Shown here piece after piece: positions 53,402 through 64,000 of a stretch of DNA of 64,000 nt. The stretch spans positions 1,922,001 to 1,986,000 of the forward strand of contig NC_063017.1 of NCBI RefSeq assembly GCF_020509005.1, read 5' to 3'. Numbering within the stretch: position 1 is the first letter of the stretch; every line of letters starts with the position of its first letter. Position numbers and translations under genes: made by a program. This DNA is from Fulvia fulva (taxonomy: Eukaryota; Ascomycota; Dothideomycetes; Mycosphaerellales; Mycosphaerellaceae). The notes beneath the pieces were generated by a model. It was not told where the DNA came from. It searched no databases and was given only the letters and a program-made list of their open reading frames with translations.

Positions 53402-56400
53402 ATGTCGCATACGTACGATGTCGGCACCAAGGCATGGCAGCCGGACGCGACCGAGGGCTGGGTCGCCTCGGAGGTCAAGCAGAAGCAGGTCGACGGGGAC
53501 AAGGTGAAGCTCGTCTTCACCCTGGAGAATGGAGAGGTAGGCACACACACCATCCCGTATAGCCACACACGCGATGCTAATGTCAGCAGGAGAAAGTGGT
53601 CGAGACGACCCTCGACGAGCTCTCGAAAGATGCCATGAGCTCCACCTTACCGCCTTTAATGAACCCGGCCATGCTCGAGGCCAGCGACGACTTAACGAAC
53701 CTTTCACACCTGAACGAGCCTGCCGTGCTGCAGGCCATCAAGCTACGATATGCCCAGAAGGAAATCTACACATATTCCGGAATCGTCCTTATTGCTACCA
53801 ACCCCTTTGCGCGTGTCGACTCGCTCTACGTCCCTGGCATGGTCCAGGTCTACGCTGGCAAATCAAGAGCATCGCAAGCGCCCCATCTCTTCGCCATCGC
53901 CGAGGAGTCCTTCGCCGACATGCTGCGCAACGACAAGAACCAGACCATCGTCGTGTCGGGAGAGTCGGGTGCAGGTAAGACGGTGAGCGCAAAGTACATC
54001 ATGCGCTACTTTGCAACGCGAGAGCCACCCGATCAACCTGGCACACGGAGTCGTGGTCGCGCAGATACCATGAGCGAGACGGAAGAGCAGATTCTGGCTA
54101 CCAACCCGATCATGGAAGCATTTGGTAACGCCAAAACGACGCGAAACGACAACTCCTCCCGTTTCGGCAAGTACATCGAGATCATGTTCAACAAGCAGAC
54201 CGACATCATTGGCGCACGGATACGAACATACCTGCTCGAGCGGTCAAGGTTGGTCTTTCAACCGCTTAAGGAGCGGAATTACCACATCTTCTACCAACTC
54301 GTAGCTGGCGCATCAGATGCAGAACGAGAAGAGCTTGGGCTGATCCCTGTGGAACACTTCGAATACCTCAACCAGGGAGGTGCACCACAGATCGACGGCG
54401 TGGACGATGCGAAAGACTTCAACGATACTCGATCTTCGCTCACCCGTCTCGGCGTGTCGAAAGAGGTGCAAGCTTCTCTGTGGAAGATTCTGGCTGCTTT
54501 GCTGCACATTGGCAATATTAAGATTACTGCCACGAGGACAGACTCGCAGCTGGATGCCAACGAGACATCGCTTGCGAAAGCTTGCGAGCTTCTAGGCATC
54601 GATGCTGCCGAGTTCGCCAAGTGGACGGTGAAGAAGCAGCTCGTGACACGAGGGGAGAAGATCATGTCGAATCTCACAGCGCAGCAAGCCACTGTTGTGA
54701 GAGACTCCGTCGCCAAGTACATCTATTCCTCGCTGTTCGACTGGCTGGTGGAAACCATGAATGGCTTCTTGGCACCGGACAAGGTTATTGAGAAGATGCA
54801 CTCCTTCATTGGTGTTCTGGACATCTACGGTTTCGAGCACTTTGCCAAAAACAGCTTCGAGCAGTTCTGTATCAACTACGCCAACGAGAAGCTGCAGCAA
54901 GAGTTCAACCAGCACGTCTTCAAGCTTGAACAAGAGGAGTACCTTCGCGAGCAAATCGACTGGAAGTTCATCGACTTCAGCGACAATCAGCCTTGTATTG
55001 ACCTCATCGAAGGCAAGCTAGGTATCCTCGCTCTCCTTGACGAAGAGAGTAGATTGCCAATGGGATCTGATGAGAGCTTCGTCAACAAGCTCCACCACAA
55101 TTTCTCGCAAGACAAGCACGCTTTCTACAAGAAGCCACGATTCGGCAAGAGTGCTTTCACAGTGTGCCATTACGCGATCGACGTCACGTACGAAAGCGAT
55201 GGCTTCATCGAGAAGAACAGAGATACTGTACCCGACGAACAGCTCGAAGTGCTGCGCAGTAGCAAGAACGATTTCTTGGCCGAGGTCCTGGAGTCCAGTG
55301 CCGTTGTGCGGGAACGAGACAATGCGGCAGTCAACCCGAAAGCGAACGGTGCACCGGGAGCGAGAAAGGGCGTGGCTGCCACCAGGAAGCCAACACTCGG
55401 CGGCATCTTCAAGAGCTCTCTGATCCAGTTGATGGACACCATCAGCTCGACCGAAGTGCATTACATTCGTTGCTTGAAGCCTAACGAGAGTAAGGAGGCC
55501 TGGAAGTTCGAAGGCCCGATGGTGCTGAGCCAGCTGAGAGCTTGTGGTGTCCTGGAAACGGTCAGAATCAGCTGTGCTGGTTATCCGACGAGATGGACCT
55601 ACGAGGAGTTCGCGCTGCGCTACTACATGCTGATACACTCGACCAAATGGACGACCGAAATCAAGGACATGGCGAATGCCATCTTGCAGAAGGCGCTTGG
55701 CGAAAGCAAACACGATCGATCTGACAAGTACCAACTTGGTCTGACCAAGATCTTCTTCCGTGCCGGTATGTTGGCCTTCTTGGAGAACCTGCGCACGACG
55801 CGTCTCACAGATGCCGCGATTATGATTCAAAAGAATCTTCGCGCCAAGTACTATCGTCGCCGCTACCTCGAGGCCATCAACAACATTCGAACCTTTCAGG
55901 CCCGAGCGAGGGCAGTCATGGCTCGGCAGAGAGCAAACGAAGCTCGGCGCCAAAAGGGCGCTACGACCATCCAGCGCGTTTGGAGAGGCCAGAAGGAGCG
56001 GAAAAGGTACCTACAGTTCCGAAACGATCTCGTCCGCTTTGAAGCGTCGGCAAAGGGGTGGCTGTGCCGAAAGATGATCTTGGACAAGAAGTTCTCCGAT
56101 GCTGCTCGTATCATTCAGCGAAACTGGCGAAGCTACCAACAGCTCAAGAATTGGCGAGATTACCGGAGAAAGGTCACTCTCGCGCAAAGCTTGTGGCGTG
56201 GCAAGTCTGCCAGGAAAGAGTACAAGACGCTCAGGGAGGAAGCCAGAGATCTTAAGCAGATCTCATACAAGCTGGAGAACAAGGTCGTCGAGCTCACACA
56301 AGCTCTTGGGTCTACGCGCAAGGAGAACAAGACCCTCAAGTCGCAACTTGATGGCTACGAGAACCAGCTCAAGAGTTCCAGAGAGAAGTACAACCATCTC

Positions 56401-58335
56401 GAAGCTCGTACAAATGAGCTTCAGAGAGAAGCCAACCAGGCTGGTGTATACTCGGCGAGACTCGAGCAGATGGAAGCGGAGATGTCTCGCCTGCAGTCCA
56501 GCTTCGAAGAAAGCACTTCGAACCTGCGTCGCCTGCAAGATGAGGAGAAGACTCTCAGAGAGAATCTGCGCGTCACCGCCCAGGAACTCGAGACCACCAG
56601 GCAATCGAAGACGGCGAGTGAGACCGAGAAGCTAGGCCTACGACAACAGCTTGCAGATCTTCAAGATCAGCTCGAATTGGCGAAGAGAGCCGTGCCGGTC
56701 AGCAATGGAGAGATTCCCAATGGTGGCGCCGTTGGCGGAGCGGCGAGTGGTCTCATCAACCTTGTCGCATCGAAGAAGCCGAAGAGGAGAAGCGCTGGGC
56801 CAGAGCAGATCCAGACTGAGAGATTTAGCGGCGCTTTCAATCCGAGACCGGTCTCAATGGCATTTGGTGCGACGGCTGGTGGGCACACGCAAAACCTATC
56901 TGGCTCCACGTTCAATCCTGGGCTGGAGAACGTGGAGATGGAGCTGGAGAACCTGCTTGCAGACGAGGATGGTCTTAACGACGAGGTTACCATGGGCCTG
57001 ATCCGCAACCTGAAGATCCCAGCGCCCGGCAGTAACCCACCGCCTACCGATAAGGAAGTCCTCTTCCCTGCATACCTCATCAACTTGGTCACCAGCGAGA
57101 TGTGGAACAATGGCTTCGTCAAGGAGTCGGAACGATTCCTGGCAAATGTGATGCAGTCGATACAACAAGAGGTTATGCGACATGATGGTGATGAAGCGGT
57201 CAACCCAGGCGCCTTCTGGCTGTCCAACGTGCACGAGATGCTCTCTTTTGTGTTCCTGGCCGAAGACTGGTACGAAGCACAAAAGACCGACAACTTTGAG
57301 TACGACCGCCTGCTTGAGATCGTCAAGCACGACCTCGAAAGCTTGGAGTTCAACATCTACCACACATGGATGAAGGTGCTGAAGAAGAAGCTGCACAAGA
57401 TGATCGTTCCCGCGATCATCGAGTCGCAATCTCTTCCAGGCTTCGTCACCAACGAGAGCAACCGCTTCCTCGGCAAGTTGCTACAATCCTCCAATCAACC
57501 CGCATACAGCATGGACAACTTGCTCAGCCTACTAAACAATGTTTTCAAGGCCATGAAGGCATTCTACCTCGAAGACACAATCGTTACCCAGACAGTCACA
57601 GAACTGCTGAGACTGGTCGGTGTGACTGCGTTCAACGACTTGCTCATGAGGAGAAATTTCCTGTCTTGGAAGCGAGGCCTGCAGATCAACTACAACATCA
57701 CCAGGATTGAAGAATGGTGTAAGAGCCACGACATGCCTGAAGGTACACTGCAGCTTGAGCACTTGATGCAAGCGACGAAGCTTTTGCAGCTGAAAAAAGC
57801 GACACTGAATGACATTGAGATCATTCAGGATATTTGCTGGATGTGAGTATCGTTCCTACCCGAGTTGAACAGCATAATACTGACCGTTGCTTCTAGGCTG
57901 TCTCCGAACCAGATTCAGAAGCTTCTCAACCAATACCTCGTTGCCGACTACGAGCAACCGATCAATGGCGAGATCATGAAAGCCGTCGCATCACGAGTCA
58001 CAGATCCAAAGTCCGACGTCTTGCTACTGCAGGCGGTAGACATGGAGGACTCTGGACCATACGAGATTGCGGAACCTCGCGTTATCACAGCTCTGGAAAC
58101 ATACACACCCAGTTGGCTGCAGACGCCGAGACTGAAGCGACTGGCCGAGATCGTGTCTGCGCAAGCAGTGATGCAGCAGCAAATAGAAGCCAATGGCATG
58201 GGGAAGATTACTGAAGACGACCAGCTCGACCTCCATGAAGGCCAATGGCCGGTAGCCAACGGACATGGCATGAACGGCAACGGGAATGGACTCGGCCTGC
58301 ATTACGATGACGGCGAGTACTCACCGCGAGCATAG
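53402..58335 (+). CDS. Class V myosin heavy chain
   Basis: An actin motor for secretory vesicle and organelle transport to hyphal tips (yeast Myo2, Aspergillus MyoE). Exons 53402-53536, 53590-57842 and 57897-58335 join in frame to 1,608 residues. In order: an SH3-like N-terminus (AWQPDATEGWVASEV); the motor with P-loop GESGAGKT at 169-176, switch 1 NDNSSRFGKYIEI, switch 2 DIYGFEHF and the actin-binding segment around YIRCLKPNE; six IQ motifs at about 785-935 (IQKNLRAKYYRRRY, IQRVWRGQKERKRY, IQRNWRSY and others) for calmodulin or light chains; a coiled coil at about 935-1090; and a cargo-binding DIL domain at about 1200-1500 (WLSNVHEMLSFVFLAEDW). It ends in a Gly/Asn-rich tail. Introns are 53 and 54 nt. 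The head, six IQs and DIL together exclude other myosin classes. Confidence 0.96.
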
Positions 58336-59332
58336 CCTGCTCCGTTGAAATACCACCGCATTCGACACCGAGATTCTGGCTATTTCTATCCATGTACGAA
58401 CGGACCACCCAATGGCCACAACGGGTGACGCAACGCAAAGTGCGAAGATCATGCTTGGGTGTTATTACAGCAGGCGCAGAATTGGTGCAGTGAGGGAATT
58501 AGATCAGACGCATGGGGCGCATTCTTTTGGGGGGGGGGGGCACGAGCACAGTGGCGTTTTTCTGATCTTTCTCACTGCTACTGTAGAGATGTGTGAGGGG
58601 AATGCAGGAGTGTGGTGTGAGGTGTGTGTGCTAGGATAGTGTATTAACACCAGGGCAGACCGTTCATTCGGTTCTGCTGCTGCGCATTGGACCAGAACCC
58701 TCCTTTCACGGTCGTCCTACCACTTCATACAATTCAGCTGAGAGTCACCTCGATCACCAGCCCGCTGTAGGCGGAGTCTGCGGACTCTGCAAGTCCGAAG
58801 TGTGCGAAGATTACGAAGATCTGCAGTCTATCTGCCCAAGGATCTGCAGGGCTGGCGATCTTTGATCATCTCTCGACAGCACCTCCTTCCTCTTTGATAC
58901 GCTGATATGCGTCGTATCCCAGTCTTGCATGCCTGCTTTCACGTGGCACTGACTTTGATCGTTTCTCATTTCTGCGAAGTGTGAATACGGTGTGGCCATT
59001 CTTGTTGTTGCTTTGATGGCAGGCCAACACTGATCGTCGGACTGCCGTTAGCGGGCATGAGGAGTGGGCCAATGAGAATGGGGCATAGGTGGGAGGTTCA
59101 GGCTTTCAGCCCTGCGGCTGAAGATGTGATGGATCTGTGGTGGGAATGCGAGTGTGCGATCTTCTCTGCTGGTTGAGTTTTACGTGGTGATGGGTGTTGA
59201 TCATGCTTGACTTCGTACGTGTAGTATACATGGCTCTACGTTGTGGTGTTGCGCTCCATCTCGACTGTGTCTCACGACAAACAACGACTCGCACTAGCAC
59301 AAGTCTCAACATCAAGCATACATCTCGCCTCG
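58336..59332. other. Intergenic between convergent myosin and deaminase genes
   Basis: This is the 3' region of both genes. It contains a run of twelve G at 58529-58540. No gene is supported. Confidence 0.45.
58529..58540 (+). repeat. Poly-G tract, 12 bases
   Basis: A homopolymer in the likely 3' untranslated region of the myosin gene. The exact length may be a sequencing estimate. Confidence 0.8.
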
Positions 59333-61374
59333 CTATGCTCGACCCTGTGAGTCCCAGTGCAAGCGTATCTTGACGTCTGCGAACCCGGAGTGCTGGAGCT
59401 GCAAGATCAATGCGCCGGCACCATCTGGCCTCTTGAAGGTGAGTTCTTTGCCTCCCTCCTCCACGCTTTCCAACCGGCCAAGATTCACGATGCCGTCTGC
59501 AGCTTCCTTCGAAAGCATGTCTAGAACCTCGTACGTCCCATGCTCGATCTCCAAGACATCAGGTCCGTACTGAAACAAGTGCTTCATGCCGCTCGAGTGT
59601 GTCGAGCTGGGGATGCTCGTTTGCTGCACAGCGCCCGCCGCTACCGAGGCTTGATCTGTCGGTTGGATGTCTGCCAGCCTTGCGTCGAAGATAGATAAGT
59701 TGGTGGCATTTTCCGTTGTTTCTACTGGATCTTGCTCTTGATCATTGGGTGGTGGTACAGCGACGCCAGAGACTGCTCGCGCGAGATTCAAATCTTCCTT
59801 GATACTTGGAGGACTGGCGTCCTGATTTTTCATATGCTCGGATTTGATGTCAGCAACGCTAGCCACTGCATCTATGATTGTTGAAGGTGCTGCGGACGGT
59901 ATAATAGTGAGATTCAAGTTGATTACGCTTTGAGCTTGGTCTGGAGGCCAGGAAATTGCGCCAGCACGTTCTTTCAACACGCGAATGGTGTTGGCGACGA
60001 CTCTTGCCGTATGCTCACTGGCGTACTCGATTTGTCTGCGAACGTCAAGCGGGAACTGTGTTGCGGCAGGGATGTTCCAGTTCGGATAGATTTTGCCGTG
60101 CGTCTCCTGGCCGGCGTACCAGCCATATGCGTTGATGAACGTGTGACATAAGAAGCATGGCTTCTTGCTAGCAGATATGATGCGCGGGCGGAGCGCATGG
60201 GCGCTCGTCTCATGATATACTAACAGCTGGATCTCGGCGTGTACTGTGTGTTCCCTTGAGCCATAGCTCACAAAATTAGCTTGAAGGTGCCTGAAGGCTT
60301 TGCGGTACGTCCGTGCCATGCGTGTCAGGTGCAAACAGATACGCCAGTAATTTGCCAAGGCAGGTAAGTGTCGCAGTTCCTTGCTTGACGTCGGGAGCAT
60401 GGGCAGACCCAGCCGTCTCAGGCGCTTTTGTAGCGATACGCCATCTAATGTGAGGGCATAGGCAGCTTTGATGGCATTCTTGTAGCTGGATATGGTGTTA
60501 GAGCCTTTGTCATGCCCGTCCAGCTTCTTGGCACAGCGTAGGAACGCGTTGATGTCTTCCTCAGACCTCGCCATTTCTGCACTGTGCGGACGTGCAGCTG
60601 ACTCTATCAGCATGCTTATAGGGCGAAGGCCATCGCCCAGTAAAGTCCTTGTCGTGTCGGCATAACAGCCTTCGGGAACTTTGTAGCGAGAAGACCCCAG
60701 ACGACCTAGGATGCGATTCCTGTGAACATTCAAGATGACTGATAGTAGCCGATCGGCCTGTTCGACAAAGTTGAGATTGACCACAAAGGCTGTCACTATT
60801 AGCTGTCTTAAAACGCAGGTGACTGCGATATGAAAACATACGTAGATCTGCGACAGCTCTCACCACGGCAACAACTTCGCCCACAGCGTGTCTCACGTTG
60901 GGATGTACTCCTTGGTTGCACGCAATACTAATGACAGAACTTGCGACTTGTCTCGTGGCTAGGAGGCTCGCAGCTGAGACCCGTGTTGGACCGTCTTCGT
61001 TGGCGGTCAAGAAAGCGAAGTCCTCAGAAATAGTCCTTTCGCTCTCGAAGTTCAGCCGATAAACATCGTCATCCAGGTCGGGCACGGGAACTGTTGCACC
61101 AACTGTAACGCTCGAAAGGTCCTTGCACTTTGCAGCTCTGGCAAGCATCTCGACATTTTTGGCCAAAGTCGTCATTCTCTGGATAGTGTCGTGTCGTAAA
61201 GTCGGCTTCAAGCCGCTGAAGTGGTGGGACCCGCGTGATACTTCGAGGTCTGATGCGGTGGCATGTACATGTGTTTCTCAAAGGTGCATTAGCGAAGCTG
61301 CAAGTCTGACCTATGACGGCCCCAGCCTTGACACCATGATGCCCGATATCGTGCAGTGCTAGGAGGTTAAGCAT
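59333..61374 (-). CDS. OTT_1508-like nucleotide/nucleic-acid deaminase family protein
   Basis: Exons 61374-61311, 61249-60842 and 60789-59333 join to 642 residues (introns 61 and 52 nt; the first join is the less certain). The centre holds a cytidine-deaminase-type zinc site: His-Ala-Glu at 341-343 (HTVHAEIQLLVYHE) and Pro-Cys-Phe-Leu-Cys at 368-372 (KKPCFLCHTFINAYGWY). His, Glu and two Cys, plus the fungal wording around them, match the OTT_1508-like deaminases, which are expanded in fungi and of unknown substrate. The long N-terminal helical region (SHHFSGLKPTLRHDTIQRM) is usual for the family. The C-terminal 200 residues are less conserved, ending in a compact segment (FKRPDGAGALILQLQHSGF). 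All four zinc-site residues are present, so activity is possible. It is the last gene before the right-hand transposon. Confidence 0.78.
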
Positions 61375-61750
61375 GCTTTAGGACTCCCTTGCGATACAGC
61401 ACTTGGCTAAAAACCCCTACGGACTTTTAGCGCCGAGCTTCGCATAGAGTTGCAGGCATCGTGGTCCCAAATAAAGAAAAGCCACCTCGACATCGTTGTG
61501 GTACACGTAGTGATCTACAGGCTCGATCTTGCCTGTACGATCGATAGCGAACTCTTCGCTGAGGGCGCTGTGTATAGTTGTCGTTCATCTGGCCTCGATA
61601 CTTCCGTTCCCCCCAGATCGCCGCCTTCCCCCCAGCAATAACCGACGATATATAATATACGTAGCACAGCGTATTTGCGCCTATATCGTATGCTTGGCAT
61701 CATTATCACTTCGCTACAAGGAGCATATTAGAATGAGGCTGAGAAAAGGT
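61375..61750. other. Intergenic between the deaminase gene and the MULE
   Basis: The deaminase promoter should lie here. From about 61650 the DNA becomes TA-rich like a RIP-mutated repeat. No terminal inverted repeat could be identified by eye. Confidence 0.4.
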
Positions 61751-64000
61751 GTTGTTGCTGCTATCTACTCAGGGCCCATTGGCTTCTGCCCTGCAGCCCT
61801 GTATCCACGCGCTATATATGCTGGTTCATACTGATCAAGCTGTCGTTGCTGCTGCTGGATGTAATAGGCCTGTTGTTGCTGTTACTAATATTGATACTCA
61901 CCTAGCTATTGCTGCGACTGTTAGAAGTGCTATTGCTAGACGACACTGTGGTGTAGAGGCCTCACCGGCTAAGTCGATGGATATACTATCCGTTGCTGCT
62001 GTGACTGCTGTAATTAGTGTTGTTGTAGCGTAACCTGTCGACGGTGTTGCTTAGCTAATATTACTTACTGTCGATAGTGGTCAGCCTATAATCTTGCTCG
62101 CTCCTCCTTAGTATGTTGTCGCTGCTGCTCACGAGCCTCCATCTTAGCGAGTCGTTAGCGTAGCACATCGACCTCACTTGGCTACTTCGGCGGAGCTAGT
62201 TATAAGGACTCCTACCGAAGGTTGTAGTACTCGTATCTAGTAGCGTGACAGGTAGGACCACATGCTCGATTGTCTCGTTAGTAAGGGCATTGCTAAGTGC
62301 GGCATTGGCTGCCCTTGTAGCTACAATTAGGTACTGTCTTGTTTAATTGAGTAAGTGACACTCTAGGCTTAAGAACGAAGGTAGCAGTCGTTACTATAGC
62401 CGGCTTCGCTCTCTTAATAGCAGCCTCATTCAAGTCGTCTAATTCACGAGTAGTGAGTGCTCGCTTCGTCGAATACAACGTTACACTACCTATTATAGGC
62501 TTGCGGTTGCTAAAGTAGATGTTATGCTCTCGCATTCGAGGTGGTAGCTACACCTTCTTAAGTAGCCTCATCTTGTCGAACTCAACGAACCAATAGAGGT
62601 CGAAGCGCTATAGTAGTAGCTTCGTAGATCGTCGTCTATTCACCTTAAGAAGCTTCATGATATCATAAACGTATAGCCAGCCTAGAGTCTTAGTAGTGTA
62701 GTCGTTACACTGACACTGCTTATAGCCGTAGCTATACGCAGAGTGCTTGATCTTATTGCTAGTATCGTCAACCCTATAGTCATTATAGAGCAATGCTTCT
62801 ACGCGCTTATGAAGCTTAACCACTTCGAGCAGTACGTAGTCACTAATATAGCGAGTTACGCTCTACTAGAAGTGACCGGTTAACACCTTATAACAACGCT
62901 TACGGTTATTAGCGAGTTCACTACGTCGACGGTCGTGGCCTTAGTTCCACTAATTCAGTAACGACTCGAAGAGTATAAAGATATCGTGGCGGCTGCTGTG
63001 GTTGAGCCACTCCTTAATACGGCCGTAATATGCTTCAACTCGTAATGTTGTCTTCTCGCCGAAGTGCTTGATCTCGTTTGTCTAGCAATAGACAATACGT
63101 GTCTTAAAGCGCCACTAGTTAACGTGTAAGTACTACTTAAACATTAGATACACTATATCGAGCTTCGTAACGTTGCTATTAAACTCGTCTTCAGACTGAC
63201 TCCGTACGGTGTAAGTGAATAGCTTCAAGAATTGAGTAGTAGATAGACTGTCCGTCTAATAGCCGTCTTGCCTAACCTGTCCGAATTCACCTCTCTCCTT
63301 CCGCACACGTGCAAGGATGTCTTGCTATAGATGCCAATCGCACACAATATTCGTGCTTTCTAGAAAGACCTCGTCGACGGCGAACATAAGTGCCTCTTCA
63401 CGGTCAGTACCGAAGACCGTAGGCATTAGACAACTAGTCTGTTCAAGGCCCTTACGAAGAGAGCGTAGCAATTGGACAAAGTGTGACTTGTTAGGCTTAG
63501 GTCGAATCAAGCTAACGCCCAGCTCGATTGTATCGTTTATAGGACCAGCAGATATAATGTTAACAAGCTCTATATTGTATAGGTTTGTGCTATAGGTTGA
63601 GTCAATACAGATCGTATACGGCGTATTCTTGAAGGCTTCAAGGCTCTTCGGATGAAGGGCTATTATACTTCGAATTGAGCCTGTCTCGGAGTCCGTGTAG
63701 ATGTCATGATATATAGACTTACTGTTGAGCAGATTGACCATCCTCTCTGCTTGATTATGCTCACGCCGAGCGTTGATATTACGAGCCTAAGCAATGTTGT
63801 GAATGTCGTGAGGCTTTAGCAACACACGCCCCCTGAAATAGGCCATAATCTTCGCTGTCGACATACGTGTTTTCTGAAGGCGTTCAAGCTCCTCTAAGAA
63901 CGTAGCAGTCCTTAAACGTTAGCGGTGTGTAACAAGCGCTATTACATCGTCCGGCTTATAATTATGTCGACAGTGTTTAGGCTTGTTCGAATGCCGTATC
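61750..64000 (-). mobile_element. MULE (Mutator-like) DNA transposon, RIP-mutated, runs off window
   Basis: Minus-strand transposase remnants extend from the right edge to about 61760. TAG/TAA stops are spread along the frame. The 5' half of the transposase and one end lie outside the window. The left end region (61740-62100) encodes a Gln-rich tail. Confidence 0.78.
61760..64000 (-). pseudogene. MULE transposase, partial, with stops
   Basis: From the right: MAYFRGRVLLKPHDIHNIA and ARREHNQAERMVNLLNS (63700-63850), then the DDE domain with ICIDSTYSTNLYNIELVNI (first Asp, about 63590-63620) and VFGTDREEALM (second Asp, about 63400-63420), then NIVCDWHL (63325-63350). Next comes EAYYGRIKEWLNHS at about 62990-63040. 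A SWIM zinc-finger region at 62650-62720 reads CQC ... GWLYVYDI, where the second half of the usual CxC...CxH is changed to Tyr and Tyr. A C-terminal domain (REHNIYFSNRKPIIGSV) is at 62293-62535. The changes fit RIP (G to A, C to T). Confidence 0.78.

Noticed and set aside
53039..53707. 222-codon minus-strand frame over the myosin start
   Set aside because: It overlaps exon 1, the intron and the start of exon 2 of a well-supported myosin gene and shows no similarity.
55018..55953. 311-codon minus-strand frame inside the myosin motor
   Set aside because: This is the antisense shadow of the highly biased motor-domain codons.

Overview
The window is nuclear DNA of a filamentous ascomycete, most likely a Dothideomycete. 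The genes have short introns (about 50-110 nt) with GT..AG ends and CTAAC/CTGAC-like branch sites. The housekeeping proteins (glycogen synthase, PEX3, deoxyhypusine synthase, Snt1, class V myosin) resemble Pezizomycotina members. Most transposons are littered with TAG/TAA stops where Gln or Trp is expected and are poor in CpA/TpG, which is the mark of RIP (repeat-induced point mutation). The species assignment is inference from these traits; no search was run.

Layout. 1-27150 is a nested transposon block: a Ty1/copia element on the minus strand with its 5' LTR (4968-5248) and primer-binding site; a decayed copia tail on the plus strand; four copies (A-D) of a Tad-like LINE on the minus strand, each with a GATA-type tail at its 3' end (about 6063, 8468, 14751, 19576); a RIP-mutated gypsy pol on the plus strand, split by LINE C; and a Fot1/pogo element (25294-27149) that was later hit by an unmutated solo LTR (26243-26762). 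Two of the LINE copies (B and C) are chimeras: their 5' sides are fused at two different LINE positions to the same fixed end of an unrelated 1,079-bp module (10154-11232 and 17599-18677). This resembles the MINE/WEIRD chimeras of Magnaporthe. In copy B the module runs on into a decayed Gag-like reading frame.

From about 27430 to 61400 the DNA is ordinary gene space with ten genes: glycogen synthase (GSY1), a secreted or membrane protein with a tandem array of N-glycosylation sequons, a LysM protein, PEX3, a 74-residue membrane protein, a MATH / USP-like / MORN / RING protein, deoxyhypusine synthase, the Set3-complex-like SANT protein SNT1, a small basic/acidic protein with a conserved CTPKAI-type motif, a class V myosin and an OTT_1508-like deaminase (that is eleven if the less certain 74-residue gene is counted). 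They do not form a pathway cluster. They cover storage carbohydrate synthesis, peroxisome biogenesis, eIF5A hypusination, chromatin repression and cargo transport. From about 61750 to the right edge a RIP-mutated MULE transposase on the minus strand begins the next repeat block.

The strongest leads are the LINE chimeras, the USP-like domain that appears to lack its catalytic residues inside a RING/MORN protein, and the deaminase beside the transposon block. Intron positions and exon joins were worked out by eye from splice signals and reading frames.
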